Positions 54,089 to 63,262 of a stretch of DNA of 64,000 nucleotides are shown piece after piece. The notes under the pieces are model-generated. The model was not told where the DNA came from. It worked only from the letters and a program-made list of their open reading frames with translations, and did no database searches. Positions within the stretch are counted from its first letter, which is position 1. Each line of letters opens with the position of its first letter. Source of the stretch: Chitinophaga cymbidii (GTDB taxonomy: Bacteria; Bacteroidota; Bacteroidia; Chitinophagales; Chitinophagaceae); the NCBI RefSeq assembly GCF_007992715.1, contig NZ_BKAU01000002.1, positions 496,001-560,000 on the forward strand, read 5' to 3'. A program made the position numbers and the translations under genes.

Positions 54089-55294
54089 ATGGATATAGCG
54101 GTGAATACCTCACAATCCAGGTATCATGTAAATGAAAAAGGCTACTACGGCCAGTTCGGCGGAGCTTACATCCCCGAAATGCTGTACCCCAACGTGGAAG
54201 AGCTAAGGCAGCAATACCTGCAGATCATGTCGGACCCCGGTTTTCAGCAGGAGTTTGAGCAGCTGCTCAAAGACTATGTAGGCCGTCCCTCTCCTTTATA
54301 TTTTGCCAAACGGCTATCCGAAAAATACAAGGCGAAGATCTACCTGAAGCGGGAAGACCTGAACCACACCGGCGCGCATAAAGTGAACAACACCATCGGC
54401 CAGATATTGCTGGCAAAGCGCCTCGGCAAAAAACGCATCATCGCGGAAACCGGCGCGGGCCAGCATGGCGTAGCCACGGCCACCGTCTGCGCCCTGATGG
54501 ACCTGGAATGCATCGTGTACATGGGCAGTGTGGACATTCAACGCCAGGCCCCCAACGTAGCCAGGATGAAGATGCTCGGCGCCACCGTGGTGCCCGCCAC
54601 CAGCGGCAGCAAAACTCTCAAAGACGCCACCAACGAAGCGATCCGCGACTGGATCAACAATCCGGTAGACACCCATTACATCATCGGTTCCGTTGTTGGT
54701 CCGCATCCATATCCCGATATGGTCGCGCGTTTTCAGTCCGTCATCTCCGAAGAGATCAAACAGCAGCTGCTGGAAAAAACAGGCAGCGAAGATCCTGATT
54801 ACGTGATCGCCTGCGTTGGCGGAGGCAGCAATGCCGCCGGCGCGTTCTTTCACTTCACCGACCGCGGGAACGTGAAGCTCGTAGCCGTGGAAGCTGCCGG
54901 CAAAGGCGTGAACAGCGGATATTCCGCCGCCACTTCCCAGCTTGGCAGGCTCGGTATTATCCATGCCAGCAAAACCCTGCTCATGCAAACGGACGATGGC
55001 CAGATCGTGGAGCCGCACTCCATTTCCGCGGGGCTGGATTACCCCGGCGTAGGGCCGCTGCACGCGCATCTCTATGAAACAGGCCGCGCGCAGTTCCTCA
55101 ACGCAACAGACGATGAATCCCTCGCCGCGGCATACGAACTGAGCCTGCTGGAAGGCATCATCCCGGCGCTGGAATCCGCCCATGCGCTCGCCAAACTGAA
55201 AGAACTGCCGCTGCAACCGGACAATGTAGTGGTGGTATGCCTGAGCGGCCGGGGGGATAAGGACCTGGAAACCTATATCAAACATCTAAAGTAA
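54089..55294 (+). CDS. trpB: Tryptophan synthase beta chain
   Basis: 401 residues. PLP enzyme joining indole and serine. [14 protein letters not shown] start, PLP-lysine in [14 protein letters not shown], then [32 protein letters not shown] and [16 protein letters not shown]. Works as a complex with TrpA encoded 6 bases downstream, with indole channelled between them. Confidence 0.96.
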   Translation: MDIAVNTSQSRYHVNEKGYYGQFGGAYIPEMLYPNVEELRQQYLQIMSDPGFQQEFEQLLKDYVGRPSPLYFAKRLSEKYKAKIYLKREDLNHTGAHKVNNTIGQILLAKRLGKKRIIAETGAGQHGVATATVCALMDLECIVYMGSVDIQRQAPNVARMKMLGATVVPATSGSKTLKDATNEAIRDWINNPVDTHYIIGSVVGPHPYPDMVARFQSVISEEIKQQLLEKTGSEDPDYVIACVGGGSNAAGAFFHFTDRGNVKLVAVEAAGKGVNSGYSAATSQLGRLGIIHASKTLLMQTDDGQIVEPHSISAGLDYPGVGPLHAHLYETGRAQFLNATDDESLAAAYELSLLEGIIPALESAHALAKLKELPLQPDNVVVVCLSGRGDKDLETYIKHLK

Positions 55295-55300
55295 AAGGCC

Positions 55301-56068
55301 ATGAATCGCATCGATCAACTTTTTCGCAACAAACCGCAACGCATCCTCAATATATATTGCACCGCCGGGTTCCCGGCGCTCAACGATACCGTTTCTGTTG
55401 TGGAAGCCCTGCAGCAAAGCGGCGCGGACATGGTGGAACTGGGCATGCCCTTCTCCGATCCGCTGGCGGACGGTCCCGTTATACAGGACAGCAGCACCCG
55501 CGCCATCGCCAACGGCATGCGCATCAGCGTGCTGTTCGATCAGCTGAAAGGCTTCCGCGATCGTGTAAGCCTCCCCGTTATACTGATGGGATATATGAAC
55601 CCCGTGCTGCAGTTCGGCGTGGAGAACTTCTGCAAAAAGTGCGCGGAAGTGGGCATTGACGGTTTAATATTGCCGGACCTGCCGATGGATGAATACGAGC
55701 ATGAATACAAGCCGCTGTTCGAACAATACGGTCTTCATCTCATCTTCCTCGTAACGCCGGAAACCAGCGAAGCGCGCATCCGCAAAATAGACAGCCTCAG
55801 CAAAGGCTTCGTGTACGCCGTATCTTCCTCCTCCACTACGGGGAAAGACAAGGTGATGGCGGACCAGCAGGTTTATTTTGCCCGCCTGAAGGCGATGGAA
55901 TTGAAGAATCCCGTACTGATCGGCTTCGGCATCAGGGATCGCGGCACCTTCGAGACCGCCTGCACCAACAGCAATGGCGCCATTATCGGCAGCGCTTTTG
56001 TGAAAGCCATCGAAAACAGTACTAACTTGCAGCACGATATTCAAAGTTTTGTGAAAGGCATTATATGA
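55301..56068 (+). CDS. trpA: Tryptophan synthase alpha chain
   Basis: 255 residues. Cleaves indoleglycerol phosphate. Catalytic Glu in MVELGMPFSDPLADGP (with the second catalytic Asp in SDPLADGP), GFVYAVSSSSTTG and IGFGIRDRGTFE phosphate loops. Last gene of the trp block; the hisH start is one base beyond its stop. Confidence 0.95.
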   Translation: MNRIDQLFRNKPQRILNIYCTAGFPALNDTVSVVEALQQSGADMVELGMPFSDPLADGPVIQDSSTRAIANGMRISVLFDQLKGFRDRVSLPVILMGYMNPVLQFGVENFCKKCAEVGIDGLILPDLPMDEYEHEYKPLFEQYGLHLIFLVTPETSEARIRKIDSLSKGFVYAVSSSSTTGKDKVMADQQVYFARLKAMELKNPVLIGFGIRDRGTFETACTNSNGAIIGSAFVKAIENSTNLQHDIQSFVKGII

Positions 56069-56069
56069 T

Positions 56070-56663
56070 ATGAAAACAGCCATCATCAAATACAACGCCG
56101 GCAACATCCGCTCCGTGCTCTTCGCCCTGGAACGCCTGGGCATGCAGGCCACGGTCACCGACGACCCGGAAGAACTGCTGGCGGCGGACAAAGTCATCTT
56201 CCCCGGCGTGGGAGAAGCCAGCACCGCCATGAACTACCTCCGGGAAAGGAAGCTGGACCAGCTCATCCGCGACCTCAAACAGCCCGTGCTCGGCATCTGC
56301 CTCGGCATGCAGCTGTTATGCAAACATTCCGAAGAGAACGATACGGACTGCATCGGCATTTTCGACCTGCCGGTGAAGAAATTCGAATCGCCGGTAGACA
56401 ACCTGCTGAAGATCCCGCAGATCGGCTGGAACAACATCGCCGGCCTGCACAGCGTCATCTTCGAGCATGTGCCGGAGAACTCCTACATGTACTTTGTGCA
56501 CAGCTACTACGCCGCGCTGGGGCCGGAAACCACCGCCATCGCCAATTACGTGATCAACTACAGCGCCGCGCTGCAGAAAGATAATTTTTACGCCGTGCAG
56601 TTCCACCCGGAGAAATCCGCGGACGCAGGGCAAAACCTGATTGAAAGTTTCCTGAAACTGTGA
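56070..56663 (+). CDS. hisH: Imidazole glycerol phosphate synthase, glutaminase subunit
   Basis: 197 residues, class I amidotransferase that feeds ammonia to HisF. Nucleophile in LGICLGMQLL, His/Glu in VQFHPEKSADAGQNL, GVGEASTAMNYL oxyanion strand. Starts one base after trpA, so trp and his genes are physically in one transcription unit. Its stop overlaps the GTG start of the next gene. Confidence 0.95.
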   Translation: MKTAIIKYNAGNIRSVLFALERLGMQATVTDDPEELLAADKVIFPGVGEASTAMNYLRERKLDQLIRDLKQPVLGICLGMQLLCKHSEENDTDCIGIFDLPVKKFESPVDNLLKIPQIGWNNIAGLHSVIFEHVPENSYMYFVHSYYAALGPETTAIANYVINYSAALQKDNFYAVQFHPEKSADAGQNLIESFLKL

Positions 56664-57805
56664 GCGTATCCATTAGAAATATCACTACGGAAGACACCCT
56701 GCACCTGCGCAGGGACGTATTATATCCGCACTGGCAGCTGGAACAGGTACGGGTAGATCATGACGATGACGGCCTGCATTTCGGATTATATGAAGGGAGA
56801 GAGCTGGTAACGGTCGTTTCCCTGTTCATCAGCGGCGCATCCGCACAGTTCCGTAAACTGGCCACCGCCGCGCATTGCCGCGGCAAAGGATATGGCAAAC
56901 GGATGATGCAGCACATCAGCAATGTTTGCCTCCGCCACAACGTCCGGACGCTTTGGTGCAACGCCCGGGATTCCGCCGAAACTTTTTATTTACAGCTGGG
57001 CTTCACACGCACCAGCGACATATTTTACAAAGACGATATTGCATTCTATAAAATGGAGATCAGCCTGGAACCAAAGACAGCTGCAAGTTTCAGCATCATT
57101 CCCGCTATCGATATCATAGACGGGAAATGCGTACGCCTCACGCAGGGCGATTACAGCCAGAAAAAAGTATATAACGAACATCCGCTCGAAGTAGCGAAGG
57201 AATTTGAGGCCAGCGGCATTCAACGGCTCCACCTGGTGGACCTCGACGGCGCCAAAAAAGGCGCTGTGGTGAACTGGAAAGTGCTCGAAACCATCGCCGG
57301 GAAAACCGGGATGGTCATTGATTTTGGCGGCGGCATCAAAAGTGATAAGGACGTAGCCATCGTGTTTGAAAGCGGCGCCGCCATGGCTACCATCGGCAGC
57401 GTAGCCGTCAAGCAGCCCGATCTGTTTTTCCGCTGGCTGGGAGAATACGGGGCAGACAAAATGTTTCTCGGCGCGGATGTCAAGGAAGAAAAAATTGCGG
57501 TAGGCGGATGGCTGGAAACCACGGAGCTGAGCGTCTTCGATTTCCTGCAGGCCAATATGGAAAAGGGCGTTACGCAGGTATTCTGTACGGACATTGCGAA
57601 GGACGGATTGTTGCAGGGCGCGTCCACAGAGCTGTACCGCAAGATCATTGAAAAGCTGCCCGGCATACAGCTGACCGCCAGCGGTGGCGTCAGCCGTATC
57701 GAAGATGTAGAAGAGCTGCAGGCCGCCGGCCTCGCCGGCGTGATCATCGGCAAAGCGATCTACGAAGGACGCATCACATTAGCGGAATTAAAGAAATTTA
57801 TATAA
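56660..57805 (+). CDS. hisA: Fusion: N-terminal GNAT acetyltransferase domain + HisA isomerase
   Basis: 381 residues in one uninterrupted frame from GTG 56660 (overlaps the hisH TGA). Residues 1-130 are a complete GNAT fold with the acetyl-CoA loop [16 protein letters not shown] and the C-terminal strand pair [14 protein letters not shown]. Residues about 145-381 are HisA, phosphoribosylformimino-AICAR-P isomerase: [20 protein letters not shown] (first catalytic Asp), [25 protein letters not shown] (second Asp) and [14 protein letters not shown]. HisA alone is about 240 residues. A Met at residue 132 (ATG 57053) could give separate HisA by internal initiation. What the GNAT domain acetylates is unknown. 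Confidence 0.9.
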   Translation: MSVSIRNITTEDTLHLRRDVLYPHWQLEQVRVDHDDDGLHFGLYEGRELVTVVSLFISGASAQFRKLATAAHCRGKGYGKRMMQHISNVCLRHNVRTLWCNARDSAETFYLQLGFTRTSDIFYKDDIAFYKMEISLEPKTAASFSIIPAIDIIDGKCVRLTQGDYSQKKVYNEHPLEVAKEFEASGIQRLHLVDLDGAKKGAVVNWKVLETIAGKTGMVIDFGGGIKSDKDVAIVFESGAAMATIGSVAVKQPDLFFRWLGEYGADKMFLGADVKEEKIAVGGWLETTELSVFDFLQANMEKGVTQVFCTDIAKDGLLQGASTELYRKIIEKLPGIQLTASGGVSRIEDVEELQAAGLAGVIIGKAIYEGRITLAELKKFI

Positions 57806-58560
57806 TGCTTACAAAACGCATCATACCCTGCCTGGATATCAAGGACGGACGCACGGTGAAAGGCGTCAATTTCGAGAACATCCGCGATGCCGGCGACCCC
57901 ATCGAACTGGGAGCGCTCTATGCGCAACAGGGCGCGGACGAACTGGTGTTCCTGGACATCACCGCTACCAACGAGCGCAGGAAAACACTCTCCGAACTGG
58001 TGACCCGCATCGCGCGGCATGTGAACATCCCCTTCACCGTCGGCGGCGGCATCTCTTCCGTGGAAGACGTGAATGTGCTGCTTAACGCCGGTGCAGACAA
58101 AGTATCCGTAAACACGGCCGCCTTCCGGAGCCCGCAGCTGCTCAACGACCTTTCCCGCGAATTCGGCAGCCAGTGCATAGTGCTGGCTATCGATACACGG
58201 TTTGAGGACGGCGACTGGTTCGTATACCTCAACGGCGGCCGCGTAAAAACAGATACCCGCACGGAAGACTGGGCCAAAGAAGCGGTAGACCGCGGTGCGG
58301 GCGAGATACTGCTCACCTCCATGAATAACGACGGAACAAAGCAGGGCTTCGCGCTGGACATCACCGGCCGGCTGTCCGAAAACCTGAACGTGCCCGTTAT
58401 CGCCTCCGGCGGCGCCGGCACCATGGAGCATTTTGCCGATGTATTTGAATTTGCGCATGCGGACGCAGCCCTCGCCGCCAGCATTTTCCACTACAAGGAA
58501 ATGGAAATACCGGACCTGAAGAATTACCTCTACCACAGAGGCATCCAGATCAGGTTTTAG
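57805..58560 (+). CDS. hisF: Imidazole glycerol phosphate synthase, cyclase subunit
   Basis: 251 residues, TIM barrel: [19 protein letters not shown] (catalytic Asp), [35 protein letters not shown] with the second Asp region, and [12 protein letters not shown]. It forms the IGP/AICAR-producing complex with HisH. The ATG begins at the last base of the GNAT-hisA stop region, so translation is coupled. Confidence 0.95.
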   Translation: MLTKRIIPCLDIKDGRTVKGVNFENIRDAGDPIELGALYAQQGADELVFLDITATNERRKTLSELVTRIARHVNIPFTVGGGISSVEDVNVLLNAGADKVSVNTAAFRSPQLLNDLSREFGSQCIVLAIDTRFEDGDWFVYLNGGRVKTDTRTEDWAKEAVDRGAGEILLTSMNNDGTKQGFALDITGRLSENLNVPVIASGGAGTMEHFADVFEFAHADAALAASIFHYKEMEIPDLKNYLYHRGIQIRF

Positions 58561-58604
58561 GCGTAACTTTACAAATTGTTTTATTATATTTAATCATAAT
58601 ATAG

Positions 58605-59201
58605 ATGCAGGTAGATTTTTCCAAGTCACCGGACGGGCTAGTGCCCGCCATCATCCAGGACGCCATCACCAACAAGGTGCTGATGCTCGGATACATGAAC
58701 CGTGAAGCGCTGGACAAAACGCTCGCGGAAGGAAAGGTGACTTTTTTCAGCCGTTCAAAGAACAGGCTGTGGACAAAAGGAGAAGAGAGCGGTAATTTCC
58801 TGCACTTGCAGCATACGGCTGTGGATTGTGACGGTGATACGCTGCTTTTTAAGGTACATCCCGTAGGGCCTGTTTGCCACACCGGCACAGACACCTGCTG
58901 GGGAGAAAAGAACAAGGAAGCAACGGCTTTCCTGCATTCCCTGGAACAGGTGATCCGCGACCGTAAAAGCAATCCCACGGAGAAATCGTACACCGCGTCC
59001 CTCTTCGCCAAAGGCATCAATAAAATAGCGCAAAAGGTAGGAGAGGAAGCCGTGGAAGTGGTGATTGAAGCAAAAGATGATAACGATGAACTCTTTTTGA
59101 ATGAATCAGCGGACCTGCTGTTTCACTATTTGATACTGCTGCAGGCCAAAGGCTTTACGCTGGAGGATGTAGTGACCATTTTAAAAGACCGGCATAAATG
59201 A
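58605..59201 (+). CDS. hisI: Bifunctional phosphoribosyl-AMP cyclohydrolase / phosphoribosyl-ATP pyrophosphatase
   Basis: 198 residues (HisIE). The N-terminal cyclohydrolase part has GYMNREALDKT, FSRSKNRLWTKGEESGN and zinc-binding cysteines in DCDGDTLLF and GPVCHTGTDTCW; the C-terminal pyrophosphatase part (about residues 112-198) has KSYTASLFAKGINKIAQKVGEEAVEVVIEAKD. Catalyses the second and third steps of the pathway. A 44-base AT-rich gap separates it from hisF, and its TGA overlaps the next ATG. Confidence 0.94.
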   Translation: MQVDFSKSPDGLVPAIIQDAITNKVLMLGYMNREALDKTLAEGKVTFFSRSKNRLWTKGEESGNFLHLQHTAVDCDGDTLLFKVHPVGPVCHTGTDTCWGEKNKEATAFLHSLEQVIRDRKSNPTEKSYTASLFAKGINKIAQKVGEEAVEVVIEAKDDNDELFLNESADLLFHYLILLQAKGFTLEDVVTILKDRHK

Positions 59202-60286
59202 AAAACGTAACGCTCCTTGTGCTTTGCATGGCAGCGGCCATCGCAACCAGCGCGCAATTTACCGTGAAAGGAAAGATCAGCGGGGCAGACAGCCTGCACC
59301 TCGTGTTCCTGAGTGAAGATGGACAAACCAGGGATACGGTGCAATTGTTCGATGAGGGGGAATTCTCGTTTACCACAAAACATAAACCGGGAAAAGACGA
59401 TATGTTCGCGTTGCTGCTCGAAGGCTTGCCCGCGCCCATGCTCTTCCTCGCCGAGCAGCCGCTGGTGGAGGTGGAAGGCGAAAAACAGCATTTTCCGGTA
59501 GCCGCCGTGCAGGCCGGCCAGCAGACGCAATGGATGCAGGAGTATCATCTTGCCTACCAGTCCGTGATCCAGAAAGCCATGAAACTCAATATGGAAGCGG
59601 CCGGCATAGAGGGTGACGACGAAGCGGGAAAAGAAGCCTTCCGGCAGAAAGCGCAGGCATTTGAAAAGGAAGTGCTGATGACCGGCCTTACGTTCATCAA
59701 GGATCATCCGAAAGCGCATGCCAGCCTGTTTTTATTGATGAATGAGCTGAAAAGCAGGTTGACGGAAGAGCAGTTCATAGAGCTGTTCAAGGGGCTGGAC
59801 CCCGGGGTGAAGAACAGCCGCCTTGGCAAAAGCGTGGCCGCGCAGGTAGCCGCCATGGAGCAGTCCACCAAAGCATCCGGCGAAGCCATTGAATTTGAAC
59901 AGAAAGATCCGCAGGGCAAGCTGGTAAAGCTGTCCTCTTTCCGCGGCAAATACGTGCTCATCGATTTCTGGGCCAGCTGGTGCGGTCCCTGCAGGATGGA
60001 AAATCCCAACGTGGTAGCCGCTTACCACCAGTTTAAAGATAAAAATTTTACCATACTTGGTGTGTCGCTCGACAAAAGCCGTGGTGACTGGCTGGAGGCT
60101 ATTGAGCAGGACGGGCTGGTATGGACGCAGGTTTCCGACCTGAAAGGCTGGGGCAATGAAGCAGCGCAGCTCTACGGCGTACGCGGCATTCCGCAGAACT
60201 TCCTCATCGACCCGAAGGGCAAGGTGATCGCCACCAACCTGAGAGGCAAAGCCCTGGAACAAAAACTGGCAGCAATCTTGCAGTAA
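59198..60286 (+). CDS. DUF4369/TlpA-family periplasmic thioredoxin, paralogue 1
   Basis: 362 residues, signal peptide ending TSAQ. An N-terminal DUF4369-like beta domain (FTVKGKISGADSLHLVFLSEDG), a charged helical middle and a C-terminal thioredoxin fold with FWASWCGPCRMENP. ATG 59198 overlaps the hisIE stop, so its translation is coupled to the his-trp operon. A cell-envelope redox protein with no obvious link to histidine. About the same fold and, from the DFWASWC segment on, very close in sequence to the next gene. Confidence 0.88.
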   Translation: MKNVTLLVLCMAAAIATSAQFTVKGKISGADSLHLVFLSEDGQTRDTVQLFDEGEFSFTTKHKPGKDDMFALLLEGLPAPMLFLAEQPLVEVEGEKQHFPVAAVQAGQQTQWMQEYHLAYQSVIQKAMKLNMEAAGIEGDDEAGKEAFRQKAQAFEKEVLMTGLTFIKDHPKAHASLFLLMNELKSRLTEEQFIELFKGLDPGVKNSRLGKSVAAQVAAMEQSTKASGEAIEFEQKDPQGKLVKLSSFRGKYVLIDFWASWCGPCRMENPNVVAAYHQFKDKNFTILGVSLDKSRGDWLEAIEQDGLVWTQVSDLKGWGNEAAQLYGVRGIPQNFLIDPKGKVIATNLRGKALEQKLAAILQ

Positions 60287-60304
60287 CCGCTTATCATTTT
60301 GAAG

Positions 60305-60335
60305 TTGCTTTTCCCCGCGCGATAAAGCAAATTTG
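60305..60335 (+). promoter_or_regulatory. Candidate promoter of the second tandem tlpA gene
   Basis: TTG at 60305-60307, 20-base spacer, CAAATTTG at 60328-60335: consensus apart from the first base of the -7 box. Confidence 0.45.
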
Positions 60336-60365
60336 TCAGAGTTAAAATCATAAACATAACCAAGC

Positions 60366-61496
60366 ATGAAGAAATTGATCCTTGCAGCGGCGCTGTTGTG
60401 CCCCGTTGTGCTAACCGCACAAAAGAAGGCAAAGGAGAAGCCCTACACCATCCAGGGCACCATTGCAAAGCAGGACGCTCCCGCCAAAATAACCCTCAGA
60501 TACAGGAAAGACGGTAAAACGGTGACAGACACCGCCATGACGGTGGATGGTAAATTCGTTTTTAAAGGGACCGTGCCCGAACCCATGCAGGTACAGCTGG
60601 TGGCGGATGTTCCCAAATCCGAAACCAATATGTACGGCAAGGCCGAAGTAGCGGCTGTTTTCCTGGCGCCCGGCACCACCACGATCACGGTAGACGAACT
60701 GGGTGAAAAAGGAAAGGCCACCGGCACTGCCGCGCAGGAAGATTACAACCAGTTGAATGCCTTGCTGGATCCGCTTTACAAACAAAGCAACGACCTGAAT
60801 AAGGAATACCGCAAGCTCCGTGAAGCAAAAGACGAAGCCGGTATGAAGAAACTGGAATCCCGCTTTGAAGAGCTGGAAGCCAGCCGCAAAGCCGTGCTGA
60901 ACAAGTATCTGGAAGATCATTCCAAATCCGCGCTCGGCGTGTACGTGCTTTCACAGGTGGCAGGTTACGACCTGGATCCCGAAAAGATCGACCCGCTGTT
61001 CAAAAAGCTGTCCAAAGACGTACGTAAAACGCCGTCTGGCCAACAGTTCGAAGAACGCCTCGAAATCGCGAAGAAAGTAAGAGTGGGCAACCCCGCCATC
61101 GAGTTCAGCCAGAACGATCCCGCCGGCAAATCCGTAAGCCTCGCTTCCTTCCGCGGCAAGTACGTGCTGGTAGACTTCTGGGCAAGCTGGTGCGGCCCCT
61201 GCCGCGCGGAAAACCCCAACGTGGTGAAAGCTTTCAATACTTATAAAGACAAAGGCTTCACCGTACTGGGCGTTTCCTTCGACGATAACAAGGAAAAATG
61301 GGTGGACGCCATTTCCAAGGATGAACTGGAATGGACGCAGGTGTCCGACCTGAAAGGCTGGGCCAACGAAGTGGGCAAAATGTACGGCATCCGCGCCATC
61401 CCGCAGAACCTCCTGCTGGACCCCGAAGGCAAGATCGTAGCGAAAAACCTCCGCGGCGAAGCGCTCGAAAGCAAGCTGGCAGAGCTGTTCAAATAA
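60366..61496 (+). CDS. DUF4369/TlpA-family periplasmic thioredoxin, paralogue 2
   Basis: 376 residues with signal peptide (LAAALLCPVVLTAQ). DUF4369-like beta domain, then a strongly charged coiled-coil-like helix (about residues 125-180, DPLYKQSNDLNKEYRKLREA), then thioredoxin with FWASWCGPCRAENP. The last 115 residues differ from paralogue 1 by few changes, so this is a recent tandem duplication or gene conversion. It ends at a strong terminator, the end of the his-trp-tlpA unit. Confidence 0.88.
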   Translation: MKKLILAAALLCPVVLTAQKKAKEKPYTIQGTIAKQDAPAKITLRYRKDGKTVTDTAMTVDGKFVFKGTVPEPMQVQLVADVPKSETNMYGKAEVAAVFLAPGTTTITVDELGEKGKATGTAAQEDYNQLNALLDPLYKQSNDLNKEYRKLREAKDEAGMKKLESRFEELEASRKAVLNKYLEDHSKSALGVYVLSQVAGYDLDPEKIDPLFKKLSKDVRKTPSGQQFEERLEIAKKVRVGNPAIEFSQNDPAGKSVSLASFRGKYVLVDFWASWCGPCRAENPNVVKAFNTYKDKGFTVLGVSFDDNKEKWVDAISKDELEWTQVSDLKGWANEVGKMYGIRAIPQNLLLDPEGKIVAKNLRGEALESKLAELFK

Positions 61497-61515
61497 AATT
61501 TGCATCAAGATAACC

Positions 61516-61548
61516 AGGGCTGACCAACATACCGGTCGGCCCTTTTTT
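61516..61548 (+). terminator. Intrinsic terminator after the tlpA pair
   Basis: AGGGCTGACC (61516-61525) pairs with GGTCGGCCCT (61534-61543, one G-T) and is followed by a T run. It closes the his-trp-tlpA transcription unit. Confidence 0.87.
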
Positions 61549-61588
61549 AATATTATTTTACCAAATCCCGCCACCACAACCCCAAGAC

Positions 61589-61632
61589 AAGGAGAACACA
61601 AGGAGAAGACAAGGAGAGCAGAAGGAGAACAG
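61589..61632 (+). repeat. Four 11-bp purine-rich tandem repeats
   Basis: AAGGAGAACAC, AAGGAGAAGAC, AAGGAGAGCAG and AAGGAGAACAG follow each other without spacer. Period 11 equals one helical turn; purines dominate one strand. It lies between the terminator at 61516 and the promoter at 61673. Copy number may vary between strains. Confidence 0.85.
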
Positions 61633-61672
61633 GGGTAATTTCCTATCATTCCTGAAAAATCCTCCAAAAATA

Positions 61673-61716
61673 TTTGTCGTTCTACGAATAATTCGTAGAT
61701 TTACGATAGGTTCGTA
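61673..61716 (+). promoter_or_regulatory. BlaI-type operator inside the promoter of the 61719 operon
   Basis: TTTG (61673-61676), 19-base spacer, TAGATTTA (61696-61703): a near-consensus promoter. The spacer holds a perfect palindrome CTACGAAT-A-ATTCGTAG (61682-61698), and a second imperfect one TACGA-taggt-TCGTA is at 61702-61716, just before the ATG. A BlaI-family regulator (62878) lies in the operon, so repression by its own product is likely. Confidence 0.75.
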
Positions 61717-61718
61717 TT

Positions 61719-62855
61719 ATGAAGCATGTAGTTGGATTATTTGCCTGGATATTGATTTGTACGTCACCAGTCGTCGCGCAGTCAACTTTCCGCATCACCG
61801 GAAAAGTGCAGGATGAAAAGGGAAAACCGCTGCCATTCGCCAGCGTGTTCCTCAACCAGACGACCATCGGCGACCGCACCACGGAGCAGGGCGATTTTTC
61901 CATACAGCAGGTGCCCTCCGGCAAATATGAGCTGATCGTTTCCTATCTTGGTTATGAGCCGCTTTTGATACCGCTCACGGTAGATAAAGACATCAGCGGC
62001 GTAACGGCCACGCTCAAACCAAAAGCCGGTCAGCTGAAAGAAGTGGTGGTGAAAAGGAATGCCGAGCGTGACAGGTGGATGAAGGTGTTCAGGGAAACAT
62101 TCCTCGGCAAGAGCAATAACGCCAGACAATGCACGATCCTGAACGACGAGATCATCGATCTGCAGTACAACATGGTCAGTAACAGGCTTAGCGCCGCTTC
62201 CGACGATTTCATCATCATCGAGAACAAGGCGCTCGGGTATAAGATCAGGTTCCTGCTGATCAATTTCGACATAAACTTCAGAACAGGCTATTCCATTTAT
62301 TATGGTAATCCCCTGTTCGAACCGATGCGGCCGAAGAACAAAAGGCAGGAGAAAAAATGGCTGGCCGCCAGAGAGAAAGCCTGGAACGGCTCCTCCACTC
62401 AGTTCTTTAACAGTCTTGTTCATCACCGTTTACAGGAAGACGGATTCGAAGTGCGGAAGCTGGTGAGAAAGGAGCGGAGCAAAGATTTTGAGCCGCCGGC
62501 GGGAAACGACAGCGCAAAGGTGCTGAAGCCCGGCCTGTTCTCCCGGCACGTCAGCTACCTGTACACCGCCATCCTGCCGTACGACAGCATCTACCGGAAA
62601 ACGGACAGCGGCTATGTGCTTCATTTCCACGACTACCTGCACGTCACCTACACGAAAGAAAAGGAGGGCAGGGATTACCTCGGTGAAGGCAGCAAAGCCA
62701 AACCGGGCGACCAGCTTTCGGTGATGAGCATCCTGGAACCGGAAGTGCCGCTGGACATGAACGGCATACTGGAATCGCCCGTCAACGTGCTGTACGAACA
62801 ATACTGGGGATGGGAAAAAATGGCGGAAATGCTGCCGCTGAACTATAAACGCTGA
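61719..62855 (+). CDS. Secreted protein with carboxypeptidase-like regulatory domain
   Basis: 378 residues, signal peptide ending VVAQ. A CarboxypepD_reg-like beta domain (ITGKVQDEKGKPLPFASVFLNQTTIGDRT) is followed by about 270 residues (beta-strand-rich, charged) which I do not recognise. No TonB plug or barrel follows, so it is not a transporter. It is the first gene of a BlaI-regulated operon and may be the effector or sensor-linked protein at the envelope. Confidence 0.75.
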   Translation: MKHVVGLFAWILICTSPVVAQSTFRITGKVQDEKGKPLPFASVFLNQTTIGDRTTEQGDFSIQQVPSGKYELIVSYLGYEPLLIPLTVDKDISGVTATLKPKAGQLKEVVVKRNAERDRWMKVFRETFLGKSNNARQCTILNDEIIDLQYNMVSNRLSAASDDFIIIENKALGYKIRFLLINFDINFRTGYSIYYGNPLFEPMRPKNKRQEKKWLAAREKAWNGSSTQFFNSLVHHRLQEDGFEVRKLVRKERSKDFEPPAGNDSAKVLKPGLFSRHVSYLYTAILPYDSIYRKTDSGYVLHFHDYLHVTYTKEKEGRDYLGEGSKAKPGDQLSVMSILEPEVPLDMNGILESPVNVLYEQYWGWEKMAEMLPLNYKR

Positions 62856-62877
62856 TATCAATTTCAATCCTTTTTAT

Positions 62878-63237
62878 ATGGAAAAACTTACCAAACAGGA
62901 AGAAGCAGCCATGCAGGCGATATGGAAAGCCGGAAAAGGCTTCGTGAAGGATTTCCTGGAAGCGCACGCCGCCCCGGCGCCTCCTTACACCACACTGGCG
63001 TCCACTATTAAAAACCTGGAGAAGAAGGGGTATGTGGACGCAAAGAAGATTGGTAACGTTTATGAATATACGCCAACCATCGGAGAGGGCGAATACAAAA
63101 AGAAGTTCATGAACGGGTTCGTGAAGGACTACTTCGAGAATTCCTACAAGGAGCTGGTCACCTTTTTCGCAAAGGACAAGAAGATCAGTCCGGATGAGCT
63201 GAAAGAGATCATCAACATGATCGAGAACAAGAAATAA
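62878..63237 (+). CDS. BlaI/MecI/CopY-family transcriptional repressor
   Basis: 119 residues. Winged helix (KLTKQEEAAMQAIWKAGKGFVKDFLE ... YTTLASTIKNLEKKGYV) with the family's dimerisation tail. Such repressors are cleaved when an M56 sensor receives a signal. The next gene encodes that sensor. It should bind the palindrome at 61682-61698. Confidence 0.9.
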   Translation: MEKLTKQEEAAMQAIWKAGKGFVKDFLEAHAAPAPPYTTLASTIKNLEKKGYVDAKKIGNVYEYTPTIGEGEYKKKFMNGFVKDYFENSYKELVTFFAKDKKISPDELKEIINMIENKK

Positions 63238-63262
63238 GATTCATGGCGTAAACAACCGAGGC

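Noticed and set aside
57053..57805. Separate hisA gene with an unrelated GNAT gene in front
   Set aside because: There is no stop between the domains and the frame is continuous; internal initiation at Met132 remains possible, so it is noted in the feature.
61589..61632. Series of strong ribosome-binding sites (AAGGAG)
   Set aside because: No start codons follow at the right distance, and the repeats lie upstream of the promoter.
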